This document shows positions 33,548 to 42,609 of a stretch of DNA of 64,000 nt, in pieces. The translations under genes were made by a program, and so were the position numbers. Positions within the stretch are counted from its first letter, which is position 1, and every line of letters begins with the position of its first letter. The stretch comes from Brevibacillus brevis (lineage in GTDB: Bacteria; Bacillota; Bacilli; Brevibacillales; Brevibacillaceae), in the NCBI RefSeq assembly GCF_031583145.1, contig NZ_CP134050.1:1698501-1762500 (forward strand), in the 5' to 3' direction. Below the pieces are notes generated by a model. It worked only from the letters and a program-made list of their open reading frames with translations. It ran no database searches and had not been told where the DNA came from.

Positions 33548-34768
33548 ATGGACCAACCTGCGAAATTGCTGGATTATCGCTCCAGAAGGGAGCATTTGCT
33601 CATCGGTCTCATGTCAGGTACTTCGCTTGACGGTGTCGATGCCGCATTGGTGGCGATTCGCACGAATGAACACGGGGAGATTGAAAACGCTTCACTCCGC
33701 GAGTTCTTTTACATGCCCTATTCCGATGAACTGCGCGAATGGGTCATGAGTCTGTGCAGTGTCGAGTCGGCTCGGGTGGACAGGCTCACAGCCGTTCACT
33801 TCGGACTGTCGGAATGGTACGCGTACGCGGTGCAACAGCTGATGGACAAGGCAGGCGTGAACGCGGAGGATGTGGACGCGGTCTGCATGCACGGCCAAAC
33901 GATCTGGCATATCGCCGGACGTGCGCCGTTCCCGGGTCCGACGGGCATGACAGAGGTCCGCGCCTCGCTGCAAATCGGCGAGCTTTCCACACTGGCCGAG
34001 CGCACCGGCATCCCGGTCGTGGGCAATTTCCGAGCGCGCGATCTTGCTGCAGACGGCGAAGGGGCGCCATTGGTTCCATACGCCGACTACATCCTGTTCC
34101 GCCATCCCGAAAAGGGCCGGCTGCTGCAAAATATCGGGGGAATTGCCAACGTCACGGTTCTGCCTGCAGGGGTCGGCATCGAGAACGTCATAGCGTTTGA
34201 CACCGGACCCGGCAACATGATCATGGACCAGATCGTCCAGATCGTGACGGATGGACGGCTTCGCTACGATGAGGGAGGCAGGATGGCTGCATCCGGGACT
34301 GTGTCGCAGCAGCTTCTGGAGCGTCTGCTGCAGGATCCGTACTACCGGGCCAAGCCGCCGAAGAGCACGGGACGGGAAGTGTACGGACTGTCCTTCGCGC
34401 AGGAGCTCGCGACAGAGGGAGGAAAGCTCGGGATCAGCGGAGCGGATCTCGTCGCGACGGCGACGGCACTCACAGCGACCTCCATCGCACAGGCCTACTT
34501 GCAATTCGTCATACCTACTACCAAAGTGGAGGAAGTGATCGTCTCCGGGGGAGGCGCTCACAACCAGACGCTGCTTCGCATGCTGCAAAGCCAGCTGCCC
34601 GCAGAGCTGACCGTCATGACCACGCAGCAGTTCGGCATGCCGGACGACGCGAAGGAAGCTGTCGCTTTTGCCATTTTGGGTCACGAGACACTAATGGGCC
34701 GACCGTCCAACGTACCTTCAGTGACAGGTGCCAAGAGGGCCGTACCGTTAGGAAATATATGCTTTTAA
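33548..34768 (+). CDS. anmK: Anhydro-N-acetylmuramic acid kinase
   Basis: This 406-residue ASKHA-fold kinase shows LMSGTSLDGVDAALV near residue 21, MHGQTIWH near 117, FDTGPGNMIMDQIV near 219 and VSGGGAHN near 335, all diagnostic of AnmK. It phosphorylates and hydrates 1,6-anhydro-MurNAc to MurNAc-6-phosphate. CGGAGG precedes the ATG. It opens the muropeptide operon; murQ, which uses its product, lies seven genes downstream. AnmK implies that the substrate is anhydro-muropeptide, the product of lytic transglycosylases. Confidence 0.95.
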   Translation: MDQPAKLLDYRSRREHLLIGLMSGTSLDGVDAALVAIRTNEHGEIENASLREFFYMPYSDELREWVMSLCSVESARVDRLTAVHFGLSEWYAYAVQQLMDKAGVNAEDVDAVCMHGQTIWHIAGRAPFPGPTGMTEVRASLQIGELSTLAERTGIPVVGNFRARDLAADGEGAPLVPYADYILFRHPEKGRLLQNIGGIANVTVLPAGVGIENVIAFDTGPGNMIMDQIVQIVTDGRLRYDEGGRMAASGTVSQQLLERLLQDPYYRAKPPKSTGREVYGLSFAQELATEGGKLGISGADLVATATALTATSIAQAYLQFVIPTTKVEEVIVSGGGAHNQTLLRMLQSQLPAELTVMTTQQFGMPDDAKEAVAFAILGHETLMGRPSNVPSVTGAKRAVPLGNICF

Positions 34769-34793
34769 CTGAAAAGACGTAGGGGGTACCATC

Positions 34794-36344
34794 GTGAAAA
34801 AACGAGTGTTGGCAGGCTTTTTCCTATCATTGTCCCTGATGCTCTCCGCATGTTCCGGCGGAGGGGGCACAGCAGCTCCCGGCGACCAGGCGAAGCCGCA
34901 GGAAGGACAGCAGGCGGCTGCGAAAACGGAGCTGGTCGTGGCAGCGGAGCAGGAGCCGGTAGGCTATGATCCTCACAAAGTACCGGCAGCATCCAGCGTG
35001 CGTGTCTACGCCCTCATTTACGACAGTCTGACCAAGCTGGACGAAAACATGAACATCGTCCCGAACCTGGCGGAGAAGTGGGAAATCACACCGGATGGCA
35101 AAACCATCACGATGTTCCTGCACAAAGGGGTCAAGTTCCACAACGGCAAAGACATGACGTCTGAAGATGTGAAATATTCCTTCGAGCGCATCTTGAACCC
35201 GGACACCGGTGCGATCGCCAAGTCGTACTTCTCCAGCGTCGAGTCTATCGAAGCCAAAGATCCGACGACGATCGTATTCCATCTGAAAAACGCCGACGCC
35301 GCCTTTATCGCAAACACCGCGAGCGCATACGCTTCCATCGTACCGAGCGGCTCGACTGATCTGACCAAAGAAGCCATTGGCACAGGGCCTTTCAAGCTGG
35401 AGAAAAGCGAGCCGGGCCAATACGTCCTGCTGAAGAAAAATCCGGATTACTTCAATAAAGACCTGCCGAAAGTGGAAGCGATCAAATTCCAGATCATGAA
35501 GGACGAGGCCGAGCGTCTGGCCGCGATCCGTTCCGGCAAAATCGACATCAGTGTCGTTTCCGCCGATTCCGCCAAGCTGCTGGAAGGCAAGCCAGGCGTG
35601 CAGGTGAAAAACTACCAGTCGCTCGAATACAGCTACCTGGGTATCAACGTAAACAAAAAGCCGTTTGACAATCCGAAAGTGCGCGAAGCGATCAGCTATG
35701 CCGTAGACCGCAACCAGATCGTACAGACCGTCTGGAAAGGCGAAGCGGCACTGACAGGCCCGATCGCGCCGGCTCTTACCAACTGGGCGGTAGATACTGC
35801 CAGCTACCCGACTTACAAGACCGATGTGGAAAAAGCGAAGAAGCTGCTCGCGGAAGCAGGCTTCCCGAACGGCTTTGACACGCAGATCGAGACTGCCGCT
35901 ACTTACCCGGACATGGTAGAAACCGCGCAAGTGATCCAGCAGCAGCTCAAGGCCATCGGCATCAACGCGAAGATCAACCAGCTCGAGTGGGGCAACTACA
36001 TCGAAACCTGGAAGTCCAAAGACATGAACCTGATGGTCGGACGCAACACGTCTGGCGTGGATGCCGACCGTTCCATGCGCTTCTTCTTCTCGTCGACCGG
36101 TTCCGCCAACGTCTGGAACTACTCCAACCCGGCGTATGACGAGCTGGTGAACAAAGCGCTCGCTACCGTCGACCAGGCCGAACGCAAAAAGCTGTACGAC
36201 CAGGCGCAAACCTTGCTCGTAGCAGATGCGCCAAACCTGTTCCTGGCTTCGCCGAAGAACTACTACGCCGTGCGCGACAACGTCGATTTCACCCCAAGCG
36301 CTGCGGGTGAAGTGTACTCCCTGATCAAGACTTCGATCAAGTAA
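34794..36344 (+). CDS. Peptide-type ABC transporter substrate-binding lipoprotein
   Basis: This 516-residue family 5 binding protein has a lipoprotein signal peptide (LSLMLSAC lipobox, Cys near residue 20), a Gly/Gln-rich linker, then the DppA/OppA fold with KLDENMNIVPNLAEKW near residue 80 and VKFHNGKDMTSEDVKYSFER near 112. GTG at 34794 starts it. Family members bind oligopeptides, nickel or murein peptides (MppA). The operon context argues for muropeptides. The next gene is separated by a repeat element, which may raise the level of this protein relative to the permeases. Confidence 0.92.
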   Translation: MKKRVLAGFFLSLSLMLSACSGGGGTAAPGDQAKPQEGQQAAAKTELVVAAEQEPVGYDPHKVPAASSVRVYALIYDSLTKLDENMNIVPNLAEKWEITPDGKTITMFLHKGVKFHNGKDMTSEDVKYSFERILNPDTGAIAKSYFSSVESIEAKDPTTIVFHLKNADAAFIANTASAYASIVPSGSTDLTKEAIGTGPFKLEKSEPGQYVLLKKNPDYFNKDLPKVEAIKFQIMKDEAERLAAIRSGKIDISVVSADSAKLLEGKPGVQVKNYQSLEYSYLGINVNKKPFDNPKVREAISYAVDRNQIVQTVWKGEAALTGPIAPALTNWAVDTASYPTYKTDVEKAKKLLAEAGFPNGFDTQIETAATYPDMVETAQVIQQQLKAIGINAKINQLEWGNYIETWKSKDMNLMVGRNTSGVDADRSMRFFFSSTGSANVWNYSNPAYDELVNKALATVDQAERKKLYDQAQTLLVADAPNLFLASPKNYYAVRDNVDFTPSAAGEVYSLIKTSIK

Positions 36345-36359
36345 CATCCGTACCAACAA

Positions 36360-36615
36360 GGCTCCGCCTGACCACTGGCGGAGCCAAGTTTTCTAATACA
36401 GATAAGAATTATAGGATTCTTATCCAGTATAAGTGCAACATAGCGAGACTTCGAGCGAAGTGAGATAGCAAGACTTGTGCCCTTTGGGTACTAAGGCTCC
36501 GCCAAAGGCTTGGCGAAGCCAAGTTTTCTAATACAGATAAGAATTATAGGATTCTTATCCAGTATAAGTGCAACTAAGGCTCCGCCAAAGGCTTGGCGAA
36601 GCCAAGTTTTCTAAT
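36360..36615. repeat. Multi-hairpin repeat, copy B (duplicated within itself)
   Basis: Order: GGCTCCGCC-hairpin (36360-36385), GATAAGAAT/ATTCTTATC hairpin (36401-36424), a 52-bp middle segment (36440-36491) with ACTTCGAGCGAAGT and GTGCCCTTTGGGTAC, second GGCTCCGCC-hairpin, second GATAAGAAT hairpin (36536-36559), third GGCTCCGCC-hairpin. A 57-bp stretch recurs exactly at 36383 and 36518, and a 41-bp stretch at 36492 and 36575. The second round lacks the middle segment. Each GC hairpin is followed by AAGTTTTCTAAT. The element lies between cotranscribed genes. It is related to 9588-9724. Confidence 0.88.
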
Positions 36616-36630
36616 ATGGAGGGAACCAAA

Positions 36631-37572
36631 GTGGGGTCTTATCTAATCAAACGCATCGCCAGCCTGATTCCCATCCTGTTTGGCATCTCCGTTTTGGTCT
36701 TTACCATCCTGCATCTGGTGCCGGGCGACCCAGCCTCTATCATGCTGGGAACCAACGCGACGCCGGAGGCCATCGCGGCTCTGCACAAGAGCATGGGACT
36801 GGATCAGCCGCTGGTTACGCAGTACTTTCACTGGATCGGCGGAATCTTGCGGGGAGATTTCGGGGTATCCGTACATTCAGGCGAAGAAATATTGCCGCAA
36901 ATTCTGAGCCGATTCCTGATCACGCTGCAGCTGACCGTGTTCGGCGTCCTGATCGGCTGGGTACTTGCGATCCCGTTCGGCATCCTCTCGGCGATCCGGG
37001 CTCATTCCAAGACGGACATTATCGTCCGCGTGGCTACCTTGCTCGGGATCTCGGTCCCCAACTTTGCCATCGGGACGCTTTTGCTGCTTGGCTTTTCACT
37101 CTATTTCAACTGGTTTCCTCCGATTGATGTCGTCAGCTTCTGGGAAAACCCGGCGGAAGCCTTCCAGGTGTTTATCCTGCCGGCCGTGACGATGGGCATC
37201 GTCGTAGCGGCAGGGGTGATGCGGATGACTCGATCCGCCTTCCTGGAAACCATGGACAAAGATTTCATTCGTACCGCGCGAGCCAAAGGAAACAGCCAGT
37301 GGACGGTTGTCATGGGCCATGCGTTCCGCAACTCCTCGATCCCGATCGTGACCATCGCCGGAATGCAGATCGGGTACCTGTTGGGCGGATCAGTCATCGT
37401 GGAGCAGCTGTTTTCGATACCGGGTCTGGGTCAGTACATTCTGGATGGCATCTATCAGCGGGATTATCCGGTAGTACAGGGAGGCGTGCTGTTCGTCGCT
37501 CTGGTATTTGTCCTGGTCAATCTGCTCATCGACCTGATCTATACCTGGATTGATCCGCGTATCAAGTATTGA
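36631..37572 (+). CDS. Peptide-type ABC transporter permease, DppB-like
   Basis: This 313-residue protein has six helices and the BPD_transp_1 fold: VFTILHLVPGDPASIMLG near residue 22, and the cytoplasmic EAA loop RTARAKGNSQWTVVMGHAFRN near 215 (partial). GTG at 36631 follows GGAGG at 8 bases; an ATG at 36616 and longer frames would translate the repeat. It pairs with the next permease to form the membrane channel for the predicted muropeptide importer. Confidence 0.92.
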   Translation: MGSYLIKRIASLIPILFGISVLVFTILHLVPGDPASIMLGTNATPEAIAALHKSMGLDQPLVTQYFHWIGGILRGDFGVSVHSGEEILPQILSRFLITLQLTVFGVLIGWVLAIPFGILSAIRAHSKTDIIVRVATLLGISVPNFAIGTLLLLGFSLYFNWFPPIDVVSFWENPAEAFQVFILPAVTMGIVVAAGVMRMTRSAFLETMDKDFIRTARAKGNSQWTVVMGHAFRNSSIPIVTIAGMQIGYLLGGSVIVEQLFSIPGLGQYILDGIYQRDYPVVQGGVLFVALVFVLVNLLIDLIYTWIDPRIKY

Positions 37573-37587
37573 CAAGGGGAATGCGAC

Positions 37588-38421
37588 ATGAGCACTTTTC
37601 GAAAGCGATTTTTGGCGAATAAAACGGCTGTCTTCTGCTCTGTGCTGCTGGCGCTCCTCTGCGTGACGGCGGCTTTGGCGCCGGTTCTTGCACCGCATGA
37701 CCCGACGCAGATGTTTCAGGAGCATCGGATGGAAGGCAGCTCTGGCGACTTTTTGCTCGGCACCGACCAGTTCGGGCGCGACCTTCTCAGCCGCATCATC
37801 TACGGGGCGCGCGTATCCTTGGTCGTAGGCGTCTCCGCCGTGCTGGTCAGCGTCGTGTTCGGCACGCTGTTTGGACTGATCGCCGGCTATTTCGGACGCA
37901 TGGTGGACGGCTTCATCATGCGATGCATGGATGTGTTGTTTGCTTTTCCGGAGATTTTGCTGGCGCTGGCGATTGTCGCTGCGCTAGGTCCGGGCACCTT
38001 TAACACGATCATGGCGATCGGGATTGTGAATATTCCCATCTTTACCCGTACAGTCAGGGGGGCCGTGCTCTCCATCAAAAACCTCGAGTACGTGGAAAGC
38101 GCCCGCGCCATCGGGGCGAGTACCAGCCGTATTTTGTTCCTGGAAATTTTCCCGAACGTGACCGCTCCTCTCCTCGTGCAATCCTCGCTCGCGATTTCCG
38201 GGGCGATTTTGACCGAATCCGCGCTCAGCTTTTTGGGCTTGGGCATCCAGCCGCCGGACCCATCTTGGGGCGGCATGATTTCCGAGGCTCGCCGGTACAT
38301 GGAGCTGGCTCCCGGCATGATCATCTGGCCGTGCCTGGCGATGACCGTGACGATTTTGGCCTGCAATATGTTCGGCGATGCCATTCGCGACATTCTCGAC
38401 CCGCGTCATCGCGGCAAGTAG
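37588..38421 (+). CDS. Peptide-type ABC transporter permease, DppC-like
   Basis: This 277-residue permease has an N-terminal OppC_N helix, the segment HDPTQMFQEHRMEG and LLGTDQFGRDLLSRIIYGAR near residue 52, both diagnostic of DppC/OppC, and the EAA loop ARAIGASTSRILFLEIFPN. It starts 15 bases after the DppB-like gene with AAGGGGAATG upstream. It forms the heterodimeric channel with that protein. Confidence 0.93.
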   Translation: MSTFRKRFLANKTAVFCSVLLALLCVTAALAPVLAPHDPTQMFQEHRMEGSSGDFLLGTDQFGRDLLSRIIYGARVSLVVGVSAVLVSVVFGTLFGLIAGYFGRMVDGFIMRCMDVLFAFPEILLALAIVAALGPGTFNTIMAIGIVNIPIFTRTVRGAVLSIKNLEYVESARAIGASTSRILFLEIFPNVTAPLLVQSSLAISGAILTESALSFLGLGIQPPDPSWGGMISEARRYMELAPGMIIWPCLAMTVTILACNMFGDAIRDILDPRHRGK

Positions 38422-38436
38422 GCGGGAGGCATCGAT

Positions 38437-39690
38437 ATGAACGGAAACGAGCTTATGCTGCGCATGGAAAAAAGCCTGGAGGACGGGATCGCCCGGGGGA
38501 TTTTTCCGGGCGGGGCTGTTAGCCTGATGCGAAAGGGAGAAAAGACGCTGACGGCGGTCAAAGGCAAGACCGGGAGCGGAGAGGGAGCGGTGGATGTGAA
38601 TGCAGACACCCTGTACGACATGGCTTCCCTGACCAAGGTCATGGTGACGCTGCCGCTCGTTTTGCTCAGCGTGCAGGCCGGCAAGCTGTCATTGGCAGAC
38701 GCGCTTGTCACCCATTTGCCCGAGCTGAAGCAAGGCAGAGACTGCGAACGGAAGGAACAGATCAAAATTGCCCATCTGCTGACTCACACATCCGGCTTTC
38801 CTGCCTGGCGTCCGTTTTTTCTCATCGGCCAGGGCAAAAAGGAGTACATCAGCCTGATCGCACAGGAGCAGCTCGTGAACACCCCCGGAAGCCAAGTCGT
38901 ATACAGTGATGTAGGATATATGCTGCTCGGATTCCTGCTGGAGCGCATCTGGGGGGAAGAGCTGGACTCGCTTGCCCAAAGGCTCGTCTTCCGGCCGAGC
39001 GGGATGGAAAACAGCTGCTATTTGCCCTTGCGGCACGCTTTGCCCAAGATCAGCGGCATCGCCTATACGGAACGCGGCAACGAGTTCGAGCGGAATATGG
39101 CGCAAAACTACTTGGCCGAGCTGGAGCCCTTCGACCATCCGAGCGTCGGCAAATGGCGGGGAAAACTGTCGAATTACCAGTGGCGGGAAGGATTCATCTG
39201 CGGGACCGTGCACGACTGCAACGCCCACTACGGCCTTGGGGGAGTGAGCGGACACGCCGGGCTGTTTTCAACGATCGGCGACGCGGAGCGGTATATGGAG
39301 ATCTGGACTTCCGATGACGCTCCTGTACGGATTGACCCGGTGCTGAGGGCCCTCTCGATCCGTTCTCATACCGATCACAGCACACAGCGCCGAGGTCTCG
39401 GCTGGATCATCTCGTCTACCGGCGGGTCGCTGGAACAGCTCGCGGCGGGCTGCACGGGCGGAGACCTGGCATCGGGGCGGGCGTTTGGCCATACAGGCTT
39501 CACCGGCACTTCCATCTGGTCGGACCCGCAGCGAGAGGCTACGATCATTACGCTGACGAATCGGGTGCATCCCGTCGCCAGCCCTTTGATCGGTCCGTGG
39601 CGCATCGCCCACCACAATCAACTATTTGGGAGCCTGTCGGCGCATCGTGAAAGGGGGAGTACCCATGACAGCCATGCTAACCATCGATAA
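38437..39690 (+). CDS. amiE: Serine hydrolase of the beta-lactamase (S12) family, AmiE-like
   Basis: This 417-residue protein carries the S12 active-site set: SLTK (MASLTKVMV near residue 64), YSD in VVYSDVGYMLLG near 150 and HTG in FGHTGFTGTSIW near 350. B. subtilis AmiE (YbbE), encoded with murQ-murR-murP, has this fold and removes L-Ala/peptide from MurNAc. No signal peptide is visible, so this copy should act in the cytoplasm, after import. It starts 15 bases after the DppC-like gene and overlaps the next gene by 26 bases. A D-peptidase or esterase remains possible. Confidence 0.82.
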   Translation: MNGNELMLRMEKSLEDGIARGIFPGGAVSLMRKGEKTLTAVKGKTGSGEGAVDVNADTLYDMASLTKVMVTLPLVLLSVQAGKLSLADALVTHLPELKQGRDCERKEQIKIAHLLTHTSGFPAWRPFFLIGQGKKEYISLIAQEQLVNTPGSQVVYSDVGYMLLGFLLERIWGEELDSLAQRLVFRPSGMENSCYLPLRHALPKISGIAYTERGNEFERNMAQNYLAELEPFDHPSVGKWRGKLSNYQWREGFICGTVHDCNAHYGLGGVSGHAGLFSTIGDAERYMEIWTSDDAPVRIDPVLRALSIRSHTDHSTQRRGLGWIISSTGGSLEQLAAGCTGGDLASGRAFGHTGFTGTSIWSDPQREATIITLTNRVHPVASPLIGPWRIAHHNQLFGSLSAHRERGSTHDSHANHR

Positions 39691-40639
39691 CTTGCGCACG
39701 TCCTTTCTCCAATCCGGCAAAAAGCTGACCGTGATCGAGGGAGTCAGCCTGACCGTAGAGCCTGGCGAAACCGTAGGGGTGGTCGGGGAATCCGGTTGTG
39801 GAAAAAGCGTCACCAGCATGTCGATCATGCAGCTGTTGGGACGAAATGTGGAGATGAGCGGCAGCATTCGTTTTGAAGACAAAGAGCTGCTCACTCTTTC
39901 CGATAAAGAGATGCAAAAAATTCGCGGCAACCAGATCGCGATGATCTTTCAGGAGCCGATGACGTCGCTCAATCCGCTGCATACGATCGGCAAGCAGATC
40001 GGCGAGCCTTTGCGCCGCCACCTCGGCTTGTCCAAGCAGGAGGCGAAAGAGCGGACGATCCACCTCCTCAAGCAGGTAGGGATTCCGCGTGCGGAGGAAA
40101 TTGTCTGGGACTATCCGCACCAGCTCTCCGGAGGGATGCGCCAGCGCGTCATGATCGCGATGGCGATGGCCTGCGAGCCAAAGCTGCTGATCGCCGACGA
40201 GCCGACGACGGCACTCGACGTGACGATCCAGGCGCAAATTCTCGAGCTGATGAAGAAAGTGCGAGACGAGCAAGGCACCTCCATCTTGCTGATCACCCAC
40301 GACCTGGGCGTGGTCGCGGAAATGTGCCATCGCGTCATCGTCATGTACGCCGGCCAGATCGTGGAAGAAGCGGACGTGAAAAAGCTGTTCGACGAGCCCA
40401 AGCATCCGTATACGCGCGGCCTGCTCAAGTCGATGCCGAGCGTAAACGTGAATCAGGACCGTCTGGAGGCCATTCCGGGAGCGGTGCCGCAGCTCAGTGA
40501 AATGCCTGAGGGGTGCCGCTTCGCTCCGCGCTGTTCCCACGTCATGGATATTTGCCGAAAGCAAAATCCGGAGCTCCTGCCTGTTTCCGATTCGCAAAAA
40601 TGCAGGTGCTGGCTGTATCGCGAGGGGGAAGCGCAATGA
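39665..40639 (+). CDS. Peptide-type ABC transporter ATPase, DppD-like
   Basis: This 324-residue ATPase has Walker [16 protein letters not shown] near residue 40, Q-loop [17 protein letters not shown], signature [17 protein letters not shown] and Walker [21 protein letters not shown], plus the C-terminal oligopeptide domain with the Cys pattern [22 protein letters not shown] at 39665 follows AAGGGGGAG and lies inside the end of the hydrolase gene. It overlaps the second ATPase by ATGA. Confidence 0.93.
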   Translation: MTAMLTIDNLRTSFLQSGKKLTVIEGVSLTVEPGETVGVVGESGCGKSVTSMSIMQLLGRNVEMSGSIRFEDKELLTLSDKEMQKIRGNQIAMIFQEPMTSLNPLHTIGKQIGEPLRRHLGLSKQEAKERTIHLLKQVGIPRAEEIVWDYPHQLSGGMRQRVMIAMAMACEPKLLIADEPTTALDVTIQAQILELMKKVRDEQGTSILLITHDLGVVAEMCHRVIVMYAGQIVEEADVKKLFDEPKHPYTRGLLKSMPSVNVNQDRLEAIPGAVPQLSEMPEGCRFAPRCSHVMDICRKQNPELLPVSDSQKCRCWLYREGEAQ

Positions 40640-41625
40640 AGAAGCCACTTTTGGAAGTCAAATCGTTAACGAAGCATTTTACGAGCAAGCAAGGCTTTTT
40701 CAGCCAAGAAAAAGTCGTTCGGGCTGTCGATGGAGTCAATCTCACAGTCTACCCGGGCGAGACAGTCAGTATCGTCGGCGAATCCGGCTGCGGGAAGTCG
40801 ACGACAGGCCGCTGCATTTTACGGCTGATCGAACCGACCGACGGGGAAATCCTGTTCGAAGGAAACGACATCCGCAAGCTGAACCCTTCCGAGCTGCGTC
40901 AGGCCAGACGTGATATGCAGCTCGTCTTTCAGGATCCTTTCGCTTCGCTCAACCCGCGGAAAACGATCGGGCAGATCCTCGAAGACCCGTTGATCATTCA
41001 CGGCATCGGGACGGCAGCCGAACGCCGGCGCCAGGTCGAGGAAATGATCGGGATCGTCGGGCTGTCCAAAAAGCAGCTGGATCGGTTTCCCCATGAATTT
41101 TCCGGCGGGCAGCGGCAGCGGATCGGAATCGCCCGGGCGCTGATCCTGCGCCCCAAGCTGATCATCGCGGATGAGCCCGTATCCGCGCTGGACGTATCCA
41201 TCCAGGCGCAGATTCTCAATCTGATGCAAGATTTGCAGAAGGAATTCAATCTGACCTACCTGTTCATCTCCCACGACCTGAGCGTCGTGCGCCACATTTC
41301 CGACCGGGTCGCGGTCATGTATTTGGGAAAAGTGGTCGAGGTGGCAGACAAACATTCTCTGTATGAACGGCCGACCCATCCCTATACGCAGGCGCTATTG
41401 TCGGCAGTACCCGTTCCGAATCCGCATCTGACGACCCAGCGCATCATTCTGGAGGGTGATTTGCCCAGTCCGGCCAATCCGCCGTCCGGTTGCACCTTCC
41501 ACCCGCGTTGCCGGCATTGCATGGAAATCTGCAAGACAACTGCACCGCCCGTGCGCGAGCTGACGGCGGGCCACTGGGTTTCCTGCCACTTGGACGACGC
41601 CGGCGCCATCAGGCCGGAAGCATGA
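40636..41625 (+). CDS. Peptide-type ABC transporter ATPase, DppF-like
   Basis: This 329-residue ATPase has Walker [16 protein letters not shown] near residue 53, [19 protein letters not shown], signature [17 protein letters not shown], Walker [21 protein letters not shown], and the C-terminal Cys cluster [15 protein letters not shown], which in relatives can bind an Fe-S cluster. The ATG overlaps the previous stop (ATGA). The two ATPases would form the motor for the DppB/C-like channel. Confidence 0.94.
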   Translation: MKKPLLEVKSLTKHFTSKQGFFSQEKVVRAVDGVNLTVYPGETVSIVGESGCGKSTTGRCILRLIEPTDGEILFEGNDIRKLNPSELRQARRDMQLVFQDPFASLNPRKTIGQILEDPLIIHGIGTAAERRRQVEEMIGIVGLSKKQLDRFPHEFSGGQRQRIGIARALILRPKLIIADEPVSALDVSIQAQILNLMQDLQKEFNLTYLFISHDLSVVRHISDRVAVMYLGKVVEVADKHSLYERPTHPYTQALLSAVPVPNPHLTTQRIILEGDLPSPANPPSGCTFHPRCRHCMEICKTTAPPVRELTAGHWVSCHLDDAGAIRPEA

Positions 41626-41648
41626 AGAATAGAGGAGGTTCGGAGAGC

Positions 41649-42557
41649 TTGAAATTGGAAAACTTGGAGCAATTGACGACCGAAGGAAAAAACGAAAGCA
41701 CTCGGGACCTGGACCGGATGAGTGCCCGAGGAATCGTGCAATTGATGAACGACGAAGACAAAAAAGTGCCGTATGCAGTCGAACGCGTACTGGATGAGGT
41801 ATCGGAAGCGGTGGAGCTGATCGTCGCAGCCATGGAGCGGGGCGGCAGGCTGTTCTACTTCGGCGCCGGGACGAGCGGACGCCTGGGGATCCTCGATGCG
41901 TCCGAGTGCCCTCCCACCTTTGGCACCGATCCCGAGCTGGTGCAGGGCGTGATCGCAGGGGGGCAATCCGCCATGATCCGCGCAGTGGAGGGGGCGGAAG
42001 ACTCCGTCGAATTGGGACAGGAGGATGTCCGCAAGTACGGCGTGACGGATCGCGACGTGGTCGTCGGCATCGCGGCCAGCGGGCGTACGCCTTACGTCCT
42101 CGGTGTGCTGAAGGAAGCGCAGGAGATCGGCGCGCGGACGATTGCCTTGTCCTGCAACCAGCCGTCTTTCATCAACAAAGGGGTGGACGTCGCGATCAAC
42201 GTAGTCGTGGGGCCTGAAGTGCTGACCGGTTCGACCCGTCTCAAGGCGGGAACGGCCCAGAAGCTTGTCCTCAACATGCTGACCACCGCGACCATGATCC
42301 GGCTGGGCAAAGTGTACGGCAACCTGATGGTGAACGTCCAGGCGACGAACCAAAAGCTGAAGGAACGGGTAAAGCGGATCGTGATGGAAGTGACGGGCGT
42401 CAGCTACTCGGAGGCCGAGCGGTTGGCCGAGCAGGCGAAAGGGGACGCCAAGACGGCGATCTTGATGAAGCTGACCGGTACCAGCAGGGAAGAGGCGGTG
42501 CAAATGCTTCAGCTCGCCAACGGAAGGATTCGGGAGGCACTTTCCAAGTACAGTTGA
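41649..42557 (+). CDS. murQ: N-acetylmuramic acid 6-phosphate etherase
   Basis: This 302-residue SIS-domain enzyme shows LTTEGKNESTRDLDRMS at the start, FYFGAGTSGRLGILDASEC near residue 72 (catalytic Glu), VEGAEDSVELG (second Glu) near 110 and AASGRTPYVLG near 145. It splits MurNAc-6-P into GlcNAc-6-P and D-lactate. TTG at 41649 follows AGGAGG at 10 bases and gives the usual length; an ATG at 41622, overlapping the ATPase stop, is also possible. It consumes the AnmK product. Confidence 0.95.
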   Translation: MKLENLEQLTTEGKNESTRDLDRMSARGIVQLMNDEDKKVPYAVERVLDEVSEAVELIVAAMERGGRLFYFGAGTSGRLGILDASECPPTFGTDPELVQGVIAGGQSAMIRAVEGAEDSVELGQEDVRKYGVTDRDVVVGIAASGRTPYVLGVLKEAQEIGARTIALSCNQPSFINKGVDVAINVVVGPEVLTGSTRLKAGTAQKLVLNMLTTATMIRLGKVYGNLMVNVQATNQKLKERVKRIVMEVTGVSYSEAERLAEQAKGDAKTAILMKLTGTSREEAVQMLQLANGRIREALSKYS

Positions 42558-42609
42558 GCGCGGAAAGTGGAGAGTTGCTAGTTTTTCGATCACAGTGAGG
42601 AGGGATTCC

